Source of the DNA: Heracleum sosnowskyi
Lineage: Eukaryota; Streptophyta; Magnoliopsida; Apiales; Apiaceae
Length of the DNA stretch: 64,000 bases
Reading direction: 5' to 3'
NCBI GenBank assembly: GCA_030848705.1
Contig: CM061237.1
Span: 85,679,910 to 85,743,909 of the forward strand
This document shows positions 45,659-57,843 of the stretch, one piece after another. The position numbers and the translations under genes were made by a program. The first letter of the stretch is position 1; every line of letters starts with the position of its first letter. The notes beneath the pieces are model-generated. The model was given only the letters and a program-made list of their open reading frames with translations, was not told the origin of the DNA and made no database searches.

Positions 45659-48600
45659 TCAGAAATTCTCAAAGTTCATCATTCCAAGTTCATTCACCAA
45701 TTTATTGAAAGTAGCTTCAGGTAGTGGCTTGGTGAATATATCAGCTAGTTGTTGACCAGTGGGAACAAAGTGAAGTTCAATTGTTCCTTCCAGAACTTGT
45801 TCTCTTATGAAGTGATATCGAATACTGATGTGTTTAGTAAGAGAATGTTGAACTGGATTTCCTGTCATTGCAATAGCACTTTGGTTATCACAATAAATAG
45901 GGATTTTTGAGTATGACAGACCATAATCTAACAACTGATTTCTCATCCACATTATCTGAGCACAACAACTTCCTGCAGCAATGTACTCAGCTTCTGCAGT
46001 TGAAGTGGAAATGGATTTTTGCTTTTTACTGAACCATGAAACTAGTCTTACGCCCAAAAACTGACAGCTTCCTGAAGTACTTTTCCTGTCTATTTTGCAT
46101 CCTGCAAAATCAGCATCTGAATAACCACACAACCCAAAATCTGATTCCCTTGCATACCAAAGGCCAAGAGAAGAAGTGCCTTTGAGATATCTGAAAATTC
46201 TTTTGACTGCAATCAGATGGGGTTCTCTAGGTTTTGCTTGAAATCTTGCACACAGACAGGTTGCAAACATGATATCTGGTCTGCTTGCAGTGAGATACAA
46301 TAATGAGCCAATCATTCCTCTGTAGTAAGTTACATCTACCTCAGCACCTTGATCAGGATCAAGTTTGGTAGCTGTAGCTATGGGAGTTGTAGCAGGAGAA
46401 CTATCTTGCATGTTAAACCTTGTCAATAAATTCCTTGTATATTTAGACTGATTGATAAAAATCCCTTCATCAGTCTGTTTAACTTGAAGACCAAGAAAGT
46501 AACTCATTTCTCCCATCATGCTCATTTGATATCTTGACTGCATAAGCTTGGAAAACTTTTCACATAGCTTATTGTTTGTTGACCCAAAAATGATATCATC
46601 AACATAAATCTGAACTAACAACAAGTCCTTACCATGATTCAAATAAAATAGAGTTTTATCAATAGCACATCTTTTGAATCCACTTTCCAGTAAGAATAGA
46701 GCTAAAGTTTCATACCATGCTCTTGGAGCTTGCTTTAGTCCATAAAGTGCCTTATCCAATCTGTAGACATGATCTGGATATTTAGGATCAATGAAACCAG
46801 GAGGTTGCTCAACATAGACTTCTTCCTCCAGTTCTCCATTTAAGAAAGCACTTTTAACATCCATCTGGAAAACCTTGAATTTCTTATGTGCTGCATAAGC
46901 AAGAAATATCCTGATGGCTTCTAGTCTTGCAACAGGAGCAAAAGTTTCATCATAATCAATTCCCTCTTGTTGAGAATACCCCTTTGCAACTAGTCTTGCT
47001 TTGTTTCTGATTATTACTCCATCAGAATCAATCTTGTTCTTGAAAATCCACTTTGTACCAACAATTGATCTATTCTTTGGTCTTGGTACCAGTTTCCAGA
47101 CTTCATTTCTTTCAAATTCATTCAGTTCCTCTTGCATTGCAGTAACCCAATCAGCATCTTTAAGTGCATCTTCAACTTTCTTTGGCTCCTCCTTGGATAG
47201 AAAGTTATTGTATAGACATTCATTTTGAGTTGCACTTCTTGTTTGAACACCTGCATCAGGATCCCCAATGATCAAATCAGGAGTATGACTTGCAGTCCAT
47301 TTCCTTGTTGGTGTTAAATTTTTTCTTGATGTAGATGCTCTCCCTGGATTGGTGTTATCTTGATTTGAAGAACTTTCTTGTCTTGAAGCTCCCCCTGAAT
47401 TATTGCTATGTCCTCCTGATAAGTTATCAGGATCATCACTTGAATCAGTATCTGAAGAATTCTGTCCTGATGATTGAGTTGACTCTGAACTTGTAGCAGA
47501 ATGTTGTTGCTCCCCCTCAACATTAGCACTACTAAAAGTATCACTATTGATTACATCATCAGTATTAGCACCATCAGTATCTGGTGTGTCATCAGGATTT
47601 GGTGACCCATCAGGATCTGATGTATTGACAAGATCTGATTCACTTTCCTCAGGTTCCTTGGTAGCTTCATTTTCAAAAATCAATCTATCATGAGAGTCTT
47701 CATTGAATCCAGCTATCTTCTTGTCATCAAAAGATACATTTATTGACTCCATGACAGTCCTTGTCCTCAAATTAAAAACTCTGAAGGCTCTTGATGCAGG
47801 ATAGCCTATGAAAATTCCTTCATCAGCCTTTGTTTCAAATTTCCCTAGCTATTCAGGATGAGTTCTGAGAACAAAACATTTATAGCCAAACACATGCAGA
47901 TGCTTCAGACTTGGTTTCTTTTCCTTGAGTGACTGATAAGGAGTAACACCATGTCTGTTGATTAATGTGAGATTTTGAGTATAGCATGTTGTGTTGACTG
48001 CTTCTGCCCAGAAATATGTAGGTAATTTTGCATCTTCCAACATAGTTCTGCCAGCTTCAATAAGAGTTCTATTTTTCCTTTCAACTACTCCGTTTTGCTG
48101 AGGTGTGCCAGGAGCAGAAAATTGTTGAATGATTCCTTTGTATTTGCAGAACTCTTCCATCTTTGAATTCTTAAATTCAGTACCATTATCACTTCTCAGT
48201 ATCTTGACTTTGTACTTTGTGGTTGTCTCAATCATTCTCACATGATCCAACAGAACTTCAGGAGTCTCATCTTTTCTGTGCAGAAAATACACCCAGGTGA
48301 ATCTAGAATATTCATCAACAATTACAAGAGTGTACCTTTTCTTATTGATGGACATGATGTTGACTGGACCAAATAGATCAAGATGTAGCATGTGATATGG
48401 TTCTTCAATAGAGGATTCTGATTTACTCTGGAATGATGTCCTTCTTTGTTTTGCTTTCTGACATACATCACAGAGTCCATCAGGAGTATATAACACTTTT
48501 GGTAATCCTCTCACTAAATCTTTCTTAACCAACTCATTGATATTGCTGAAGTTGAGATGAGAAAGCTTCTTATGCCAATTCCAACTTTCATCTACTGATG

Positions 48601-48997
48601 CTTTACTGATCAGACAGGTAGGGGAGTCATCAGTATTTGATTGAGTGTTGGCTTCATATATGTTACCATGCCTGTAGCCAGTCAGTGCTATCTTTCCTGT
48701 TGCTTTACTGACTACTTCACAATGTGTGGAATAGAAGTTGACATGATAACCTCTGTCAGTGATTTGACTAATACTCAACCAGTTGTGTTTTAGTCCCTTC
48801 ACTAGAGCTACTTTTTCAATGATGACATTTCCAATGATTATATTGCCATATCCCAAAGTTTTTCCAATGTTGCCATCTCCATAAGACACAGTTGGGCCAA
48901 CTTTTTCCTCATATTCTGATAACGGGGCTTTGTTTCCAGTCATGTGCACAGAACATCCACTATCCATGACTAACACATTTTTCTTTTTACCCTGCAA
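45659..48997 (-). pseudogene. pol: Element F Pol with one stop codon
   Basis: Protease (MDSGCSVHM), integrase zinc site (WHKKLSH ... CDVC), a D,D,E core, RT with MDVKSAF and YVDD, RNase H and the FTKPLPEATF ending are all present. The only break is a TAG at 47849-47851 where relatives have glutamine, shortly after the integrase core. There is no AUG at the start: the frame opens at TTG in tgattgcaggg, with TGA immediately upstream. It lies in the +1 frame relative to gag with no overlap. The linker encodes NPDG/NPDD peptides from AATCCTGAT words (about 47417-47600). Confidence 0.9.
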
Positions 48998-49013
48998 TCA
49001 GAATAGAAACACA

Positions 49014-51326
49014 CTAGTTAGAACATTTAGGAACCCATACTTGTTGGGTTCCTTTTCCATGCAATTTATTAACTTTCACAGCAGAAGACTTTCTGACCTT
49101 AGCAGTCCTGACAGGATTTACTCCATCAGGATTTGCTTTGTCAGTATCAGTATTAACAAAAGCATGTTCCAACTTGACATTCTTAATGCTACCAGAGTTT
49201 GCACTATTTTTATCAACTTTAGGCAATGGATCATAAAAGTTATAGTACAACTCATGATAATCTTTACAAGTATAAATAGAATGCCATATACTACCACAAT
49301 GAAAAAAGGACTTCTGTGGTTTATAAAATACTGATCTATTCCTAACATCAGACTTAGAAATATTAGCAATCTTCTTCTTACTCTTCTTACAATCAATAGC
49401 AAGATGATTAGAGTTACCACAGTTAAAACAACACTTTCTAGGTGCATTTGGGATATATTTGTAACCATTCTCTTTATTGATCCCAACTTTACCATTCCTG
49501 TTTCTCTTAGTAGCTTCCTTTTTCTTATCTGTCACCTCACAGATTTTATCCTTAAGCTGTTTCTGAGACAATAGACCTACATTCTTAAAGACTTTATTCA
49601 TGACAGGTTTAGACTTTATAATTTTAATTCCTTGAGTAGAGGTAGATCCCTTTTCAAAAGTAGAATTGGAATCCTTACCAAAAACAAAATTAACAGGAGT
49701 AATCTTAGATTTGGTTGCGTCTCTGACATGTCTATAGGTCTTTGGACTGACTGTCTCATCAATGACAATTTTCTTTTTCAATTTCTTATCATCATCTGAC
49801 TTATATCCTAGACACTCTTTCCAATTCTTAGAGGTATTAATCTCATGAAATTTCCTACCAGAGTCTGTCCAGGTTCTGATTTTCTCATTCGCAAATTCAA
49901 GTTCCTTTTCAAGAGAAGTACATTTAGATTTAATCTCTATATACATGTGTTTAACATTATCACATTCTTTTTGTACTTCTTGCATACGAGAAAATTCAGC
50001 TTCTAATATATCATTCATTTTTCTAAGTTCAGACATCTCAGATAAGATCCTAGTATTTTCAGCAGTTTGACTTCTAAAGCTAATATGTAATGACTTTAGA
50101 AAACGTCTTAACCCAGAAGCATTATCAGTATCAAATTCAAAGATAGTATTCAGTACCTTATCATCAGGAGCAGAAATTACATCAACGTTGGCCATTAGAG
50201 CATAGTTGACCACCTCAGTATCAGATTCTGAGGAAGAGTCCATCCAATCCTTGCTTGATGTGATAAGTGCCTTTGTCTTCTTGCACTCAGAAGCAAAGTG
50301 ACCCATACCATTGCACTTGTAGCATCTAACCTTTGACTTGTCAAATTTGCTACTCTTGCTGTCCTTTTTGATATACTTATCTTTGTTTGGATTGAAAGCC
50401 TTTTTCTGAAAGTTGCCTTGTCTTCTATTCTTCCTGAACTTCATCCTTCTGAAGTTTCTGACAATCATAGCAACCATCTCTTCCATGTCTGAGTCAGAAG
50501 AATCATCATCAGTATTGGCATCAGGATTGCCATCAGTATCTGATGAAGAGTCATCAGGATCTGACTCAACTATTCTTGTTTTACTTCTAGAGACCTCCAT
50601 AACTTTTCCTTTTGATTTTGCCTCTGCTTTCAAAGCAATTGATTTTGCCTTGCTGCTTTTCTTGTTCTTTCTCTGTTGGACTTCAAGATCATGAGTTCTT
50701 AGCATCCCATAGACTTCATCAAGAGACACAGTGTTAAGATCATACTGATGTCTAATGATCGAGGTCTGAGTGTCCCATTCTTCAGGTAAAGCTCTTAGAA
50801 ACTTGGTGTTTGAATCTTCAGTTTCATATTCCTTGTCAACTAAAGATAAACTGTTCAATAGTGTCAGAAATCTATCATATAGATCAGTTAGGCTTTCATC
50901 AGGTCTTGCATCAAATTGTTCATATTCTTGAATCAAAAGAGCCCTTCTGTTTTTCTTGACAGATACAGATCCCTGGCACTGAGTTTCCAAAGTATCCCAG
51001 ATTTTTTTTGAAGACTTGCATGCAATCACTCTATTTGACATGACAGCATCAAGACTACTGTGCACGATATTCTTTATCTTTGGTTCCCTGAGTACATGAG
51101 CTTTTTCTTCTGGAGTCCATTCACTTTTGGCCTTGACCACATAATGTTCAGGTACTGTATCTGTTCGTTCTACAATCCTTGTAGGAATATATGGTCCATC
51201 ACGAATCCTGTCTAAATAGTCAGGATCCATAGCCTCCAGGTACATCAACATCTTTACCCTCCATATTGGATATTCTGATTTCTTCAAGATGGGAATCTTC
51301 ATGCTTTCATACTTGGTTGTCGACAT
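49014..51326 (-). CDS. gag: Element F Gag (770 aa)
   Basis: An intact Gag starts at the ATG 51324-51326. It has the UBN2-like region (EYPIWRVKMLMYLEA), an Asp/Ser-rich stretch encoded in part by the family word (about 50520-50560), a first knuckle CYKCNGMGHFASEC, a coiled coil and a second knuckle CFNCGNSNHLAIDC. A third, knuckle-like FHCGSIWHSIYTC lacks the first cysteine that B retains. The tail is QVWVPKCSN. Confidence 0.92.
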   Translation of the reverse strand: MSTTKYESMKIPILKKSEYPIWRVKMLMYLEAMDPDYLDRIRDGPYIPTRIVERTDTVPEHYVVKAKSEWTPEEKAHVLREPKIKNIVHSSLDAVMSNRVIACKSSKKIWDTLETQCQGSVSVKKNRRALLIQEYEQFDARPDESLTDLYDRFLTLLNSLSLVDKEYETEDSNTKFLRALPEEWDTQTSIIRHQYDLNTVSLDEVYGMLRTHDLEVQQRKNKKSSKAKSIALKAEAKSKGKVMEVSRSKTRIVESDPDDSSSDTDGNPDANTDDDSSDSDMEEMVAMIVRNFRRMKFRKNRRQGNFQKKAFNPNKDKYIKKDSKSSKFDKSKVRCYKCNGMGHFASECKKTKALITSSKDWMDSSSESDTEVVNYALMANVDVISAPDDKVLNTIFEFDTDNASGLRRFLKSLHISFRSQTAENTRILSEMSELRKMNDILEAEFSRMQEVQKECDNVKHMYIEIKSKCTSLEKELEFANEKIRTWTDSGRKFHEINTSKNWKECLGYKSDDDKKLKKKIVIDETVSPKTYRHVRDATKSKITPVNFVFGKDSNSTFEKGSTSTQGIKIIKSKPVMNKVFKNVGLLSQKQLKDKICEVTDKKKEATKRNRNGKVGINKENGYKYIPNAPRKCCFNCGNSNHLAIDCKKSKKKIANISKSDVRNRSVFYKPQKSFFHCGSIWHSIYTCKDYHELYYNFYDPLPKVDKNSANSGSIKNVKLEHAFVNTDTDKANPDGVNPVRTAKVRKSSAVKVNKLHGKGTQQVWVPKCSN

Positions 51327-51362
51327 CTTTAGATCATTTCTGATTCGGAATTCAATCAGTTT

Positions 51363-51374
51363 GCTCTGATACCA
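51363..51374 (-). other. Primer binding site of element F
   Basis: On the minus strand tggtatcagagc lies 2 bp inside the 5' LTR, matching initiator tRNA-Met. Confidence 0.92.
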
Positions 51375-51376
51375 AT

Positions 51377-51937
51377 TGTTGCCCAGTAATAATCTATTGT
51401 AGAAGGGGGGTTGAATACAATAGTATAAGATAATCGACTTCTTAATGTATATATCACAAATATGAAAGAAAGATAACAGCTTTATTAAATCTGATATAAA
51501 ACTGTTACAAACTCTCTCAAGAAATTCTGATGTTCTTGAGAGCTACTAGCTTACAAAAACTCTCTCAAGAAATTCTATGTTCTTGAGAGCTGCTAATCGA
51601 TTATATTCTCCTTCATAAATCGAAACCAAAACTGTGTTTATATACTACACAGCTTCTCTATCAATGATAAGTCCTAATCAATTACAAAGATTGAAACCTA
51701 TCCATAATTGATAGCTACATTCTATAAACCAGGAACCGACAGAATAAACTTCCATGTTTAACTAGACTCCAAATATAACTCGAAGTAGGAATCCTGATTA
51801 GCTTCCAGTCCTGATGATCAATCCTGATCCCAGTCCTGATATGTATCTTGATCCTGACGACCATGTAATCCTGATGACGTCAGCAATCCTGATCAGTTGA
51901 GTCTAGCTCCTGACGATCATTGAATTCTGATCTAACA
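51377..51937 (-). repeat. 5' LTR of element F
   Basis: Matches the 39927-40487 copy except at about four positions (for example gagctactagc versus gagctgctagc). It is followed by the aggta duplication. Confidence 0.94.
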
Positions 51938-53336
51938 AGGTAGACAATGACCTTTTAGATTGTGCATTTAGGTCAAATCCTTCTCTCGACGTCTGTGAAG
52001 ACTCTTGGTTCTTAGAACCTTCAACCAGTGAACCTGACCGTAACATGGTCGGAACACCAGTTGCTTCCGTCAATTCTTCCTTACTTGATTGAGCTATTGG
52101 TTCAGATATAGCTTTCGTTAGCGTAGCCCAATCAGCATCAGAAAAATCAATAAAGGGCGCTTTGGAAGTTTGAAATAAAATATCAACAGTTGCCTCAGTT
52201 TCTGTTCTTCTCCTTTTAGAGGTAGGCAGAGCTGCTGTTGAAGGGTGTATCTCCTTATGTGGTGCTGCTAAGGCACTATCTCCCTCTACACTCACGGATG
52301 TCTGAATATTGGGTATAGGAGGGGAAGGAGGTTCGTTTATTGTTTCATTTGGCTCTTCCAAAGGCTCTTCGACCGTGGTTAGAGGTTGTGGGTTTGCAAC
52401 CTCCTGGTCAGGAATGGCCACTGAGGGCTCTGGATCAACATCCATTGGTTCAGGTGCCATTTCAGGTGCCATTTCAGGTTGAGGTGGAGGAATATTACCT
52501 TCAATTACATGTTCCCCTGGGGGCAGAAGTGGTAGGGGCATCGTTCTTAGATAGTCTGTGAGAACAGTGGGTACCCCTGGAAGATAGTTGTTCTTCCTTA
52601 TGAGAGCGGTTATTGCATTGCTCTTCATTCTCATGCACTCCTGTGTGGCTTCACCTTCAAATATCTCCCGTTCATCATCTGTTAAGATATCATTGAGAAT
52701 TAGCTGTAGGAACCTAGGATAGAAACAAAGCACATCATCAGTTATGCCTGTTCTTTCATCCAGTGGTCCCATGCACAGAATGACTTGATCGATCAGTAGC
52801 CTTCCTATGTTAATATGCCTATTGTTCGCAATGGCAAACCCTATCTTTTGAAGGAATAAGGGAATACCATGCAGATTTGTTAGCTTGGCAGTAAAAACAT
52901 GGATTAGGGTATGAAAGAAAAAATTCCATGGCTTTGTCAAATAATGCTTAAGGAACTCTCCCACAAAGAAGTTAGGTTGTTGACTTCTTATGAGAGTGAA
53001 GAAAGCATGTATATCCTCAGTCGTGGGATCCGGGACAAGGTTTTCTGTAGGAAAATGTAGGATTCTATTAAAATCATGTTACGTCACCCTTATTGTTCTT
53101 CCCCCTGGCACAACAAAACTGAAGGACCTTACGTTATTCTCAGTTGTATCCGTGGCGGTTGTGTACAACGCAGTCAATTGATCGATACAAAGGACCACGG
53201 GAGTACTCAAAGAATATGCCACTAACGAACGTGTGTTCAAAAACTCTGCCCATGCACGAAACTGTAAGTTCGTAATGGCTTGCAGGTTTTGAAACGAGAC
53301 ATGATTAGTTTTGGTAATAATAAATTCTCCAGCCAT
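51938..53336 (-). pseudogene. Element E third ORF (env-like), N-terminal part
   Basis: The ATG is at 53334-53336. A TAA at 53079-53081 interrupts it after 85 residues and the same frame is open again downstream. The N-terminal domain is recognisable by KPWNFFFHTLIHVFTAKLTNLHGIP and FYPRFLQLIL, parallel to element F. It then becomes Pro/Glu-rich and is cut by element F at 51942. The C-terminal part is at 37509-39921. Confidence 0.83.
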
Positions 53337-54650
53337 TATGTTTCAAATTTCCAGAAAATTAAATAAACCAAAACTATTTTTCCTTTAAATTTAATTAATT
53401 ATTTCTAATTAATCAAACTTTAACAAAATTACCTTAAAACAAAATTACCCCTTTTCACACTAACACACAAATTCGAACACTAGCAAACTTTAGAACCCTT
53501 GAATAATAGCAACCAATTTTCGATTCAAAAGACTAGTTCGATGGTTTCTTCCTTGATATGTTTCAAAAACTTAAAAAGAAACAAACTTCACGGTTAAAAT
53601 CAATTAACAATGAAATATCAGTAACTTTGTCAAGTTTTAATCGGTGAATCTGAAGAAAATATCGATGTTGATGTACTTGTTTGTGTATGTATATATATAT
53701 TGTAAGTATAAACGTTCTTGCTTTTCTTTAGATCTGTAAACTGATAAAGAAATCGATTAAGGCAAGTTTTTATACTAAATGAAACTGACAGGGGTAAAAC
53801 TGTCATTACTTGTTCGATAGTTTTAAAAATGTACTATCGATAGATTTTCAGAGGGGCAAAAGAGTCATTTGCACTTCGATGGTTTTTGAAAAACTATCGA
53901 AGTGTTTTTAAATTGGAATTTAAAACACTTTTCTGAAAAACTATCGAAGTCTGTTCTGTTTAATTTCCAAAAATTATCGAATGACTTTTTGAAAAATTAT
54001 CGAGAATTCATATATTAAATCAAGTGAATTCCTTTCGATGTTTTTTCAATCCATTTTCAAAAACTATCGAGAATTGTTTTCGATAGATTTTCTTTTCCTT
54101 TTCAAAAACTATTAAATTCGATAGATTTATCTATGTACTTGAAAAACTATCGAATTTCCTAAATTCGATGGTTTTTGCTTCTTTCCAATTTCTAAAACCT
54201 GTTCATGTTCTAAAAATCAGATCTTTTAATTTTCTGTCAAGTTTTATTTTGAATAAATCTTTTAAAATTTACCAAAATCAATTGTTAACAAAAAATTCAC
54301 AATTTTCTCAGAATAAAATCAACTAAATATCATTAACTGATATTAATCAATTAAAATCCAATAAATTATGCTGCATTAATCTACAATGTTAAAAACAAAG
54401 TAAATTAATTCAAATTAAATAGATGCTTAAATATTTAGAACAAATATTAGCACCTAAATAATTTTTTTAGAATTAATAACCAATTAAATGCCAGAAGATA
54501 TATCATCCATAATTATGACATAAAATTAGTACAAAAATCCTAACTACGAGAATCGCTCCAGAAAATAAATTCACGAGTCCTAAGGATATGGAAATTCTTA
54601 AACTCATGTATTCACTAGGACTATCTGCAGTTATTGACTTCTAATCAGAA
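53337..54650 (-). repeat. Element E pol-third-ORF spacer, packed with ACTATCGAA-type words
   Basis: There is no gene in 1.3 kb. About fifteen copies of AAAAACTATCGAA / TTCGATGGTTTTT variants lie between 53535 and 54180 in both orientations, several as inverted pairs. TATACATACAC on the minus strand lies at 53683-53693, about 350 bp before the third-ORF ATG. The stretch 54190-54640 is AT-rich and otherwise featureless. Confidence 0.65.
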
Positions 54651-57600
54651 TCAATTAGAAAGATTTAACATCCCAAGTTCACCAACCAGCTTATTGAAAG
54701 TGGATTCATCAAGCGGTTTAGTAAAGATGTCTGCAATTTGATCCTCTGTGGGTACAAAATGTAACTCCACAGTTCCATTCATGACATGCTCTCGGATAAA
54801 ATGATACCTGATGTCGATGTGCTTCGTCCTCGAGTGTTGCACTGGGTTGTTTCAGATTGCTATGGCACTTGTGTTGTCGCAAAATATTGGAATCTTTGTC
54901 AACAAAAGCCCATAGTCACGGAGTTGGTTTCTCATCCACAAGATCTGAGCACAGCAGCTTCCAACAGCAATGTATTCAGCCTCAGTTGTTGATGTGGAAA
55001 CTGAATGCTGCTTCTTGCTGTACCAAGAAACTAATCTTCTTCCAAGAAACTGACAGCTTCCTAAAGTACTCTTCCGATCAATCTTACAACCTGCAAAATC
55101 AGAGTCTGTATATCCAATAAGATCAAATCCTGTATCTTTAGGGTACCAAATTCCAAGATTTGGAGTCCCCTTAAGATATCTAAATATTCGCTTAACAGCT
55201 ATTAGTTGAGATTCTTTAGGATCAGACTGAAATCTAGCACACAAGCATGTTGCAAACATTATATCTGGTCTACTTGCAGTGAGATAAAGTAATGAGCCTA
55301 TCATACCTTTGTAGCCTGTGATGTCAACCTTCTTACCAGTTTCATCCTTATCAAGCTTAGTGGCAGTTGGCATAGGAGTCTTTGCTGTAGATGAGTCTTC
55401 CATTTGATACTTCTTCAGAAGATCTTTAATGTACTTGGACTGACAAATGAATATACCATCTTGTTTTTGGTATACTTGCAGTCCAAGAAAGAATGACAAT
55501 TCACCCATCATGCTCATTTCATAACGACTCTGCATTAACTTAGCAAATCTCTTGCATAGATCATCATTAGTAGAACCAAATATTATGTCATCAACATATA
55601 CTTGCACCAATATCAAATCATTTTTATGCTTTTTGACAAAGAGAGTTTTGTCTACGACACCTCTTGTAAAATCATTTTCAAGTAAGAATTCAGAGAGAGT
55701 GTCATACCATGTCCTTGGAGCTTATTTGAGTCCGTAGAGAGCTTTGAATAGAAATTACACAAAGTCTGCCAGTTTTGAATCCTCAAAACCTGATATACCT
55801 TGTAATTGGAATTTGCAGAAAATGCCAGAAACATTCTGATGGCCTCAAGTCTTGCTACTGGTGCATAGGTTTCATCATAATCAATTCCCTCTTCTTAAGA
55901 GTAACCTTTAGCAACCAGTCTGGCTTTGTTTCTCGTTACAATGTCATCTTCGTCCAACTTATTTCTGAATACCCATCTTGTTCCAATAACAGATTTTCCC
56001 TTAGGCTTGGGTACCAGCTTCCAAACTTTCTGCCTTTCAAACTGATTGAGTTCCTCTTGCATAGCAATCACCCAATTTGGATCATCTAGAGCATCTTCAA
56101 CTTTATTAGGTTCTGTTTCTGAAAGAAACCCAGAATAGTGACATTCATTTTGTGATGTTCTCCTATTTCTCACTCCTGTGTCCGGATCACCAATGATCAA
56201 GTGAAAGGGATGATCTATATTCCATACCCTTTGTCTTGGCAGATGCGATCTTGATGATTCTCCTTGTTCTATATGTTGTGGAGTGTGACTAGTTGATCCT
56301 TCTCCTGCTCCCCCTGAGTTGTTGACGGCTTGATCTGATGATTCTATAGACTGACTAGTGGATCCTGTAGAATTTTGAGGATTTCCACTTTGGTCACCAC
56401 TTTGTCCAGAATCATTATCATTATGATTATTATTAATAACTGTAACAACTTTAGGTACTTCTTCATTGTCAGAGAGATCTCCTGATAGATTTTCAAATAC
56501 CAAGGATTCAGAGTTCTCTTCAGTTTGCAGGCCTGGTCTTTTGGTGTCGTCAAATGTTACATTAAAGCTTTCCAACACCTTCTTGTCTTCAATCACATAT
56601 ACCCTGAAAGCCTTAGATTCCAGAGAATAGCCCAGAAAAATGCCTTCATCTGCTTTGGCATCAAACTTGCCAAGATGTTCTCCATCTTTAAGTACAAAGC
56701 ACTTTGCACCAAACACATGAAAGTACTTCAGTGTTGGTTTCTTGTTGGCCATTAACTCATACGGAGTCTTTTCATGATCTTTGTTGATCAGGGTTCGATT
56801 CTGAGTGTAGAAAGCTGTATTCACTGCTTCAGCCCAAAAGTAAGTGGGAAGTTTTGATTCACTCAACATGGTCCTTGCTGCTTCAACCAAGGTCCTGTTC
56901 TTCCTTTCCACTACTCCATTCTGTTGAGGAGTTCTTGGTGCTGAAAACTGTCTTGATATTCCTTTCTCTGAGCAGAAATCATTAAGAACTGTATTCTTGA
57001 ATTCAGTTCCATTGTCTGATCTGATTGTCTGCACAGGTAGCTTAGCTTCCACTTCTATCTTCTTAATGTGATCAATGATTAGTTGTGTTGCTTCATCCTT
57101 TGTTTGTATGAACAACACCCACGTGTACTTGGAGTAGTCGTCCACCATCACCAATGCATATCTATTTCTTGAAAGTGACATAACATTGACTGGACCAAAT
57201 AAATCCATATGAATCAGTTGTAATGGTTCAGTAATGCTTGTCATTCCTTTGCTTCCATGTGATGCTTTCTTCGACTTCCCTTTTTCACATGCTTCACATA
57301 GTCCCTCCTGATTGAATTCCATCAGGGTCGACCCTCTCACTAACTCTCTCTTTACCAAAGAGTTCATAGTTTTGAAGTTCAAGTGTGAGAGCTTCTTGTG
57401 CCATAGCCAACTTTGTTCTGAAGATGCCTTTGCATAGAAACATGTAACTTCTCCTTCACTGGTAGAACTTAAGTCAGCTATAAACAAATTTCCTTTTCTC
57501 ACTCCCAATATAGTAAGATTCTCATCCTTCCTGTTGGTGATCAAGCACTTGTCCTTTCTGAAATCTACATTGTAGCCTTTATCACAGAACTGACTGATAC

Positions 57601-57832
57601 TTAGAAGATTGTGCTTTAATCCTTCAACAAGATAGATGTTCTCAATGATGACATTTCCAGCTTTCAATTTACCATATCCCGTAGTGAATCCTTTGTTGTC
57701 ATCTCCAAAGGTTACAATCGGGCCGGTTTTCTTAACCACCTCTGTAAGCAGGGACTCTTCACCTGTCATGTGTCTAGAACAACCACTATCCAGAATCCAC
57801 ACAACCTTTGAGCTTTGAACCTTACCCTGCAA
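54651..57832 (-). pseudogene. pol: Element E Pol, inactivated
   Basis: Protease (LDSGCSRHM), the integrase zinc site and the D,D,E core are intact up to about 56500. After the linker RT begins, but a TAA at 55895-55897 and a deletion near 55795 remove the MDVKSAF segment that carries the first catalytic aspartate. Further stops follow nearby. RT resumes with YVDD in the stretch 54852-55616, and a TGA at 54852-54854 splits RNase H before the FTKPLDESTF ending. The frame starts at TTG in tgattgcaggg with TGA directly upstream. Confidence 0.88.
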
Positions 57833-57843
57833 TCACAGATTGA

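Larger units (their letters stand above)
39927..51937 (-). mobile_element. Element F: nearly intact minus-strand Sirevirus
   Basis: A 12.0 kb element with 561-bp LTRs, PBS, gag, pol, a spacer, the third ORF and a PPT. It is bounded by perfect aggta duplications (39922-39926 and 51938-51942) inside the third ORF of element E. LTRs differ at about four sites. One stop in pol and one in the third ORF are the only breaks I find. Its dispersed word is ATCAGGATT / AATCCTGAT. Confidence 0.95.

Noticed and set aside
53535..54180. Regular short repeats as a CRISPR-like array
   Set aside because: Spacing is irregular, orientation is mixed, and the context is a plant retrotransposon spacer.
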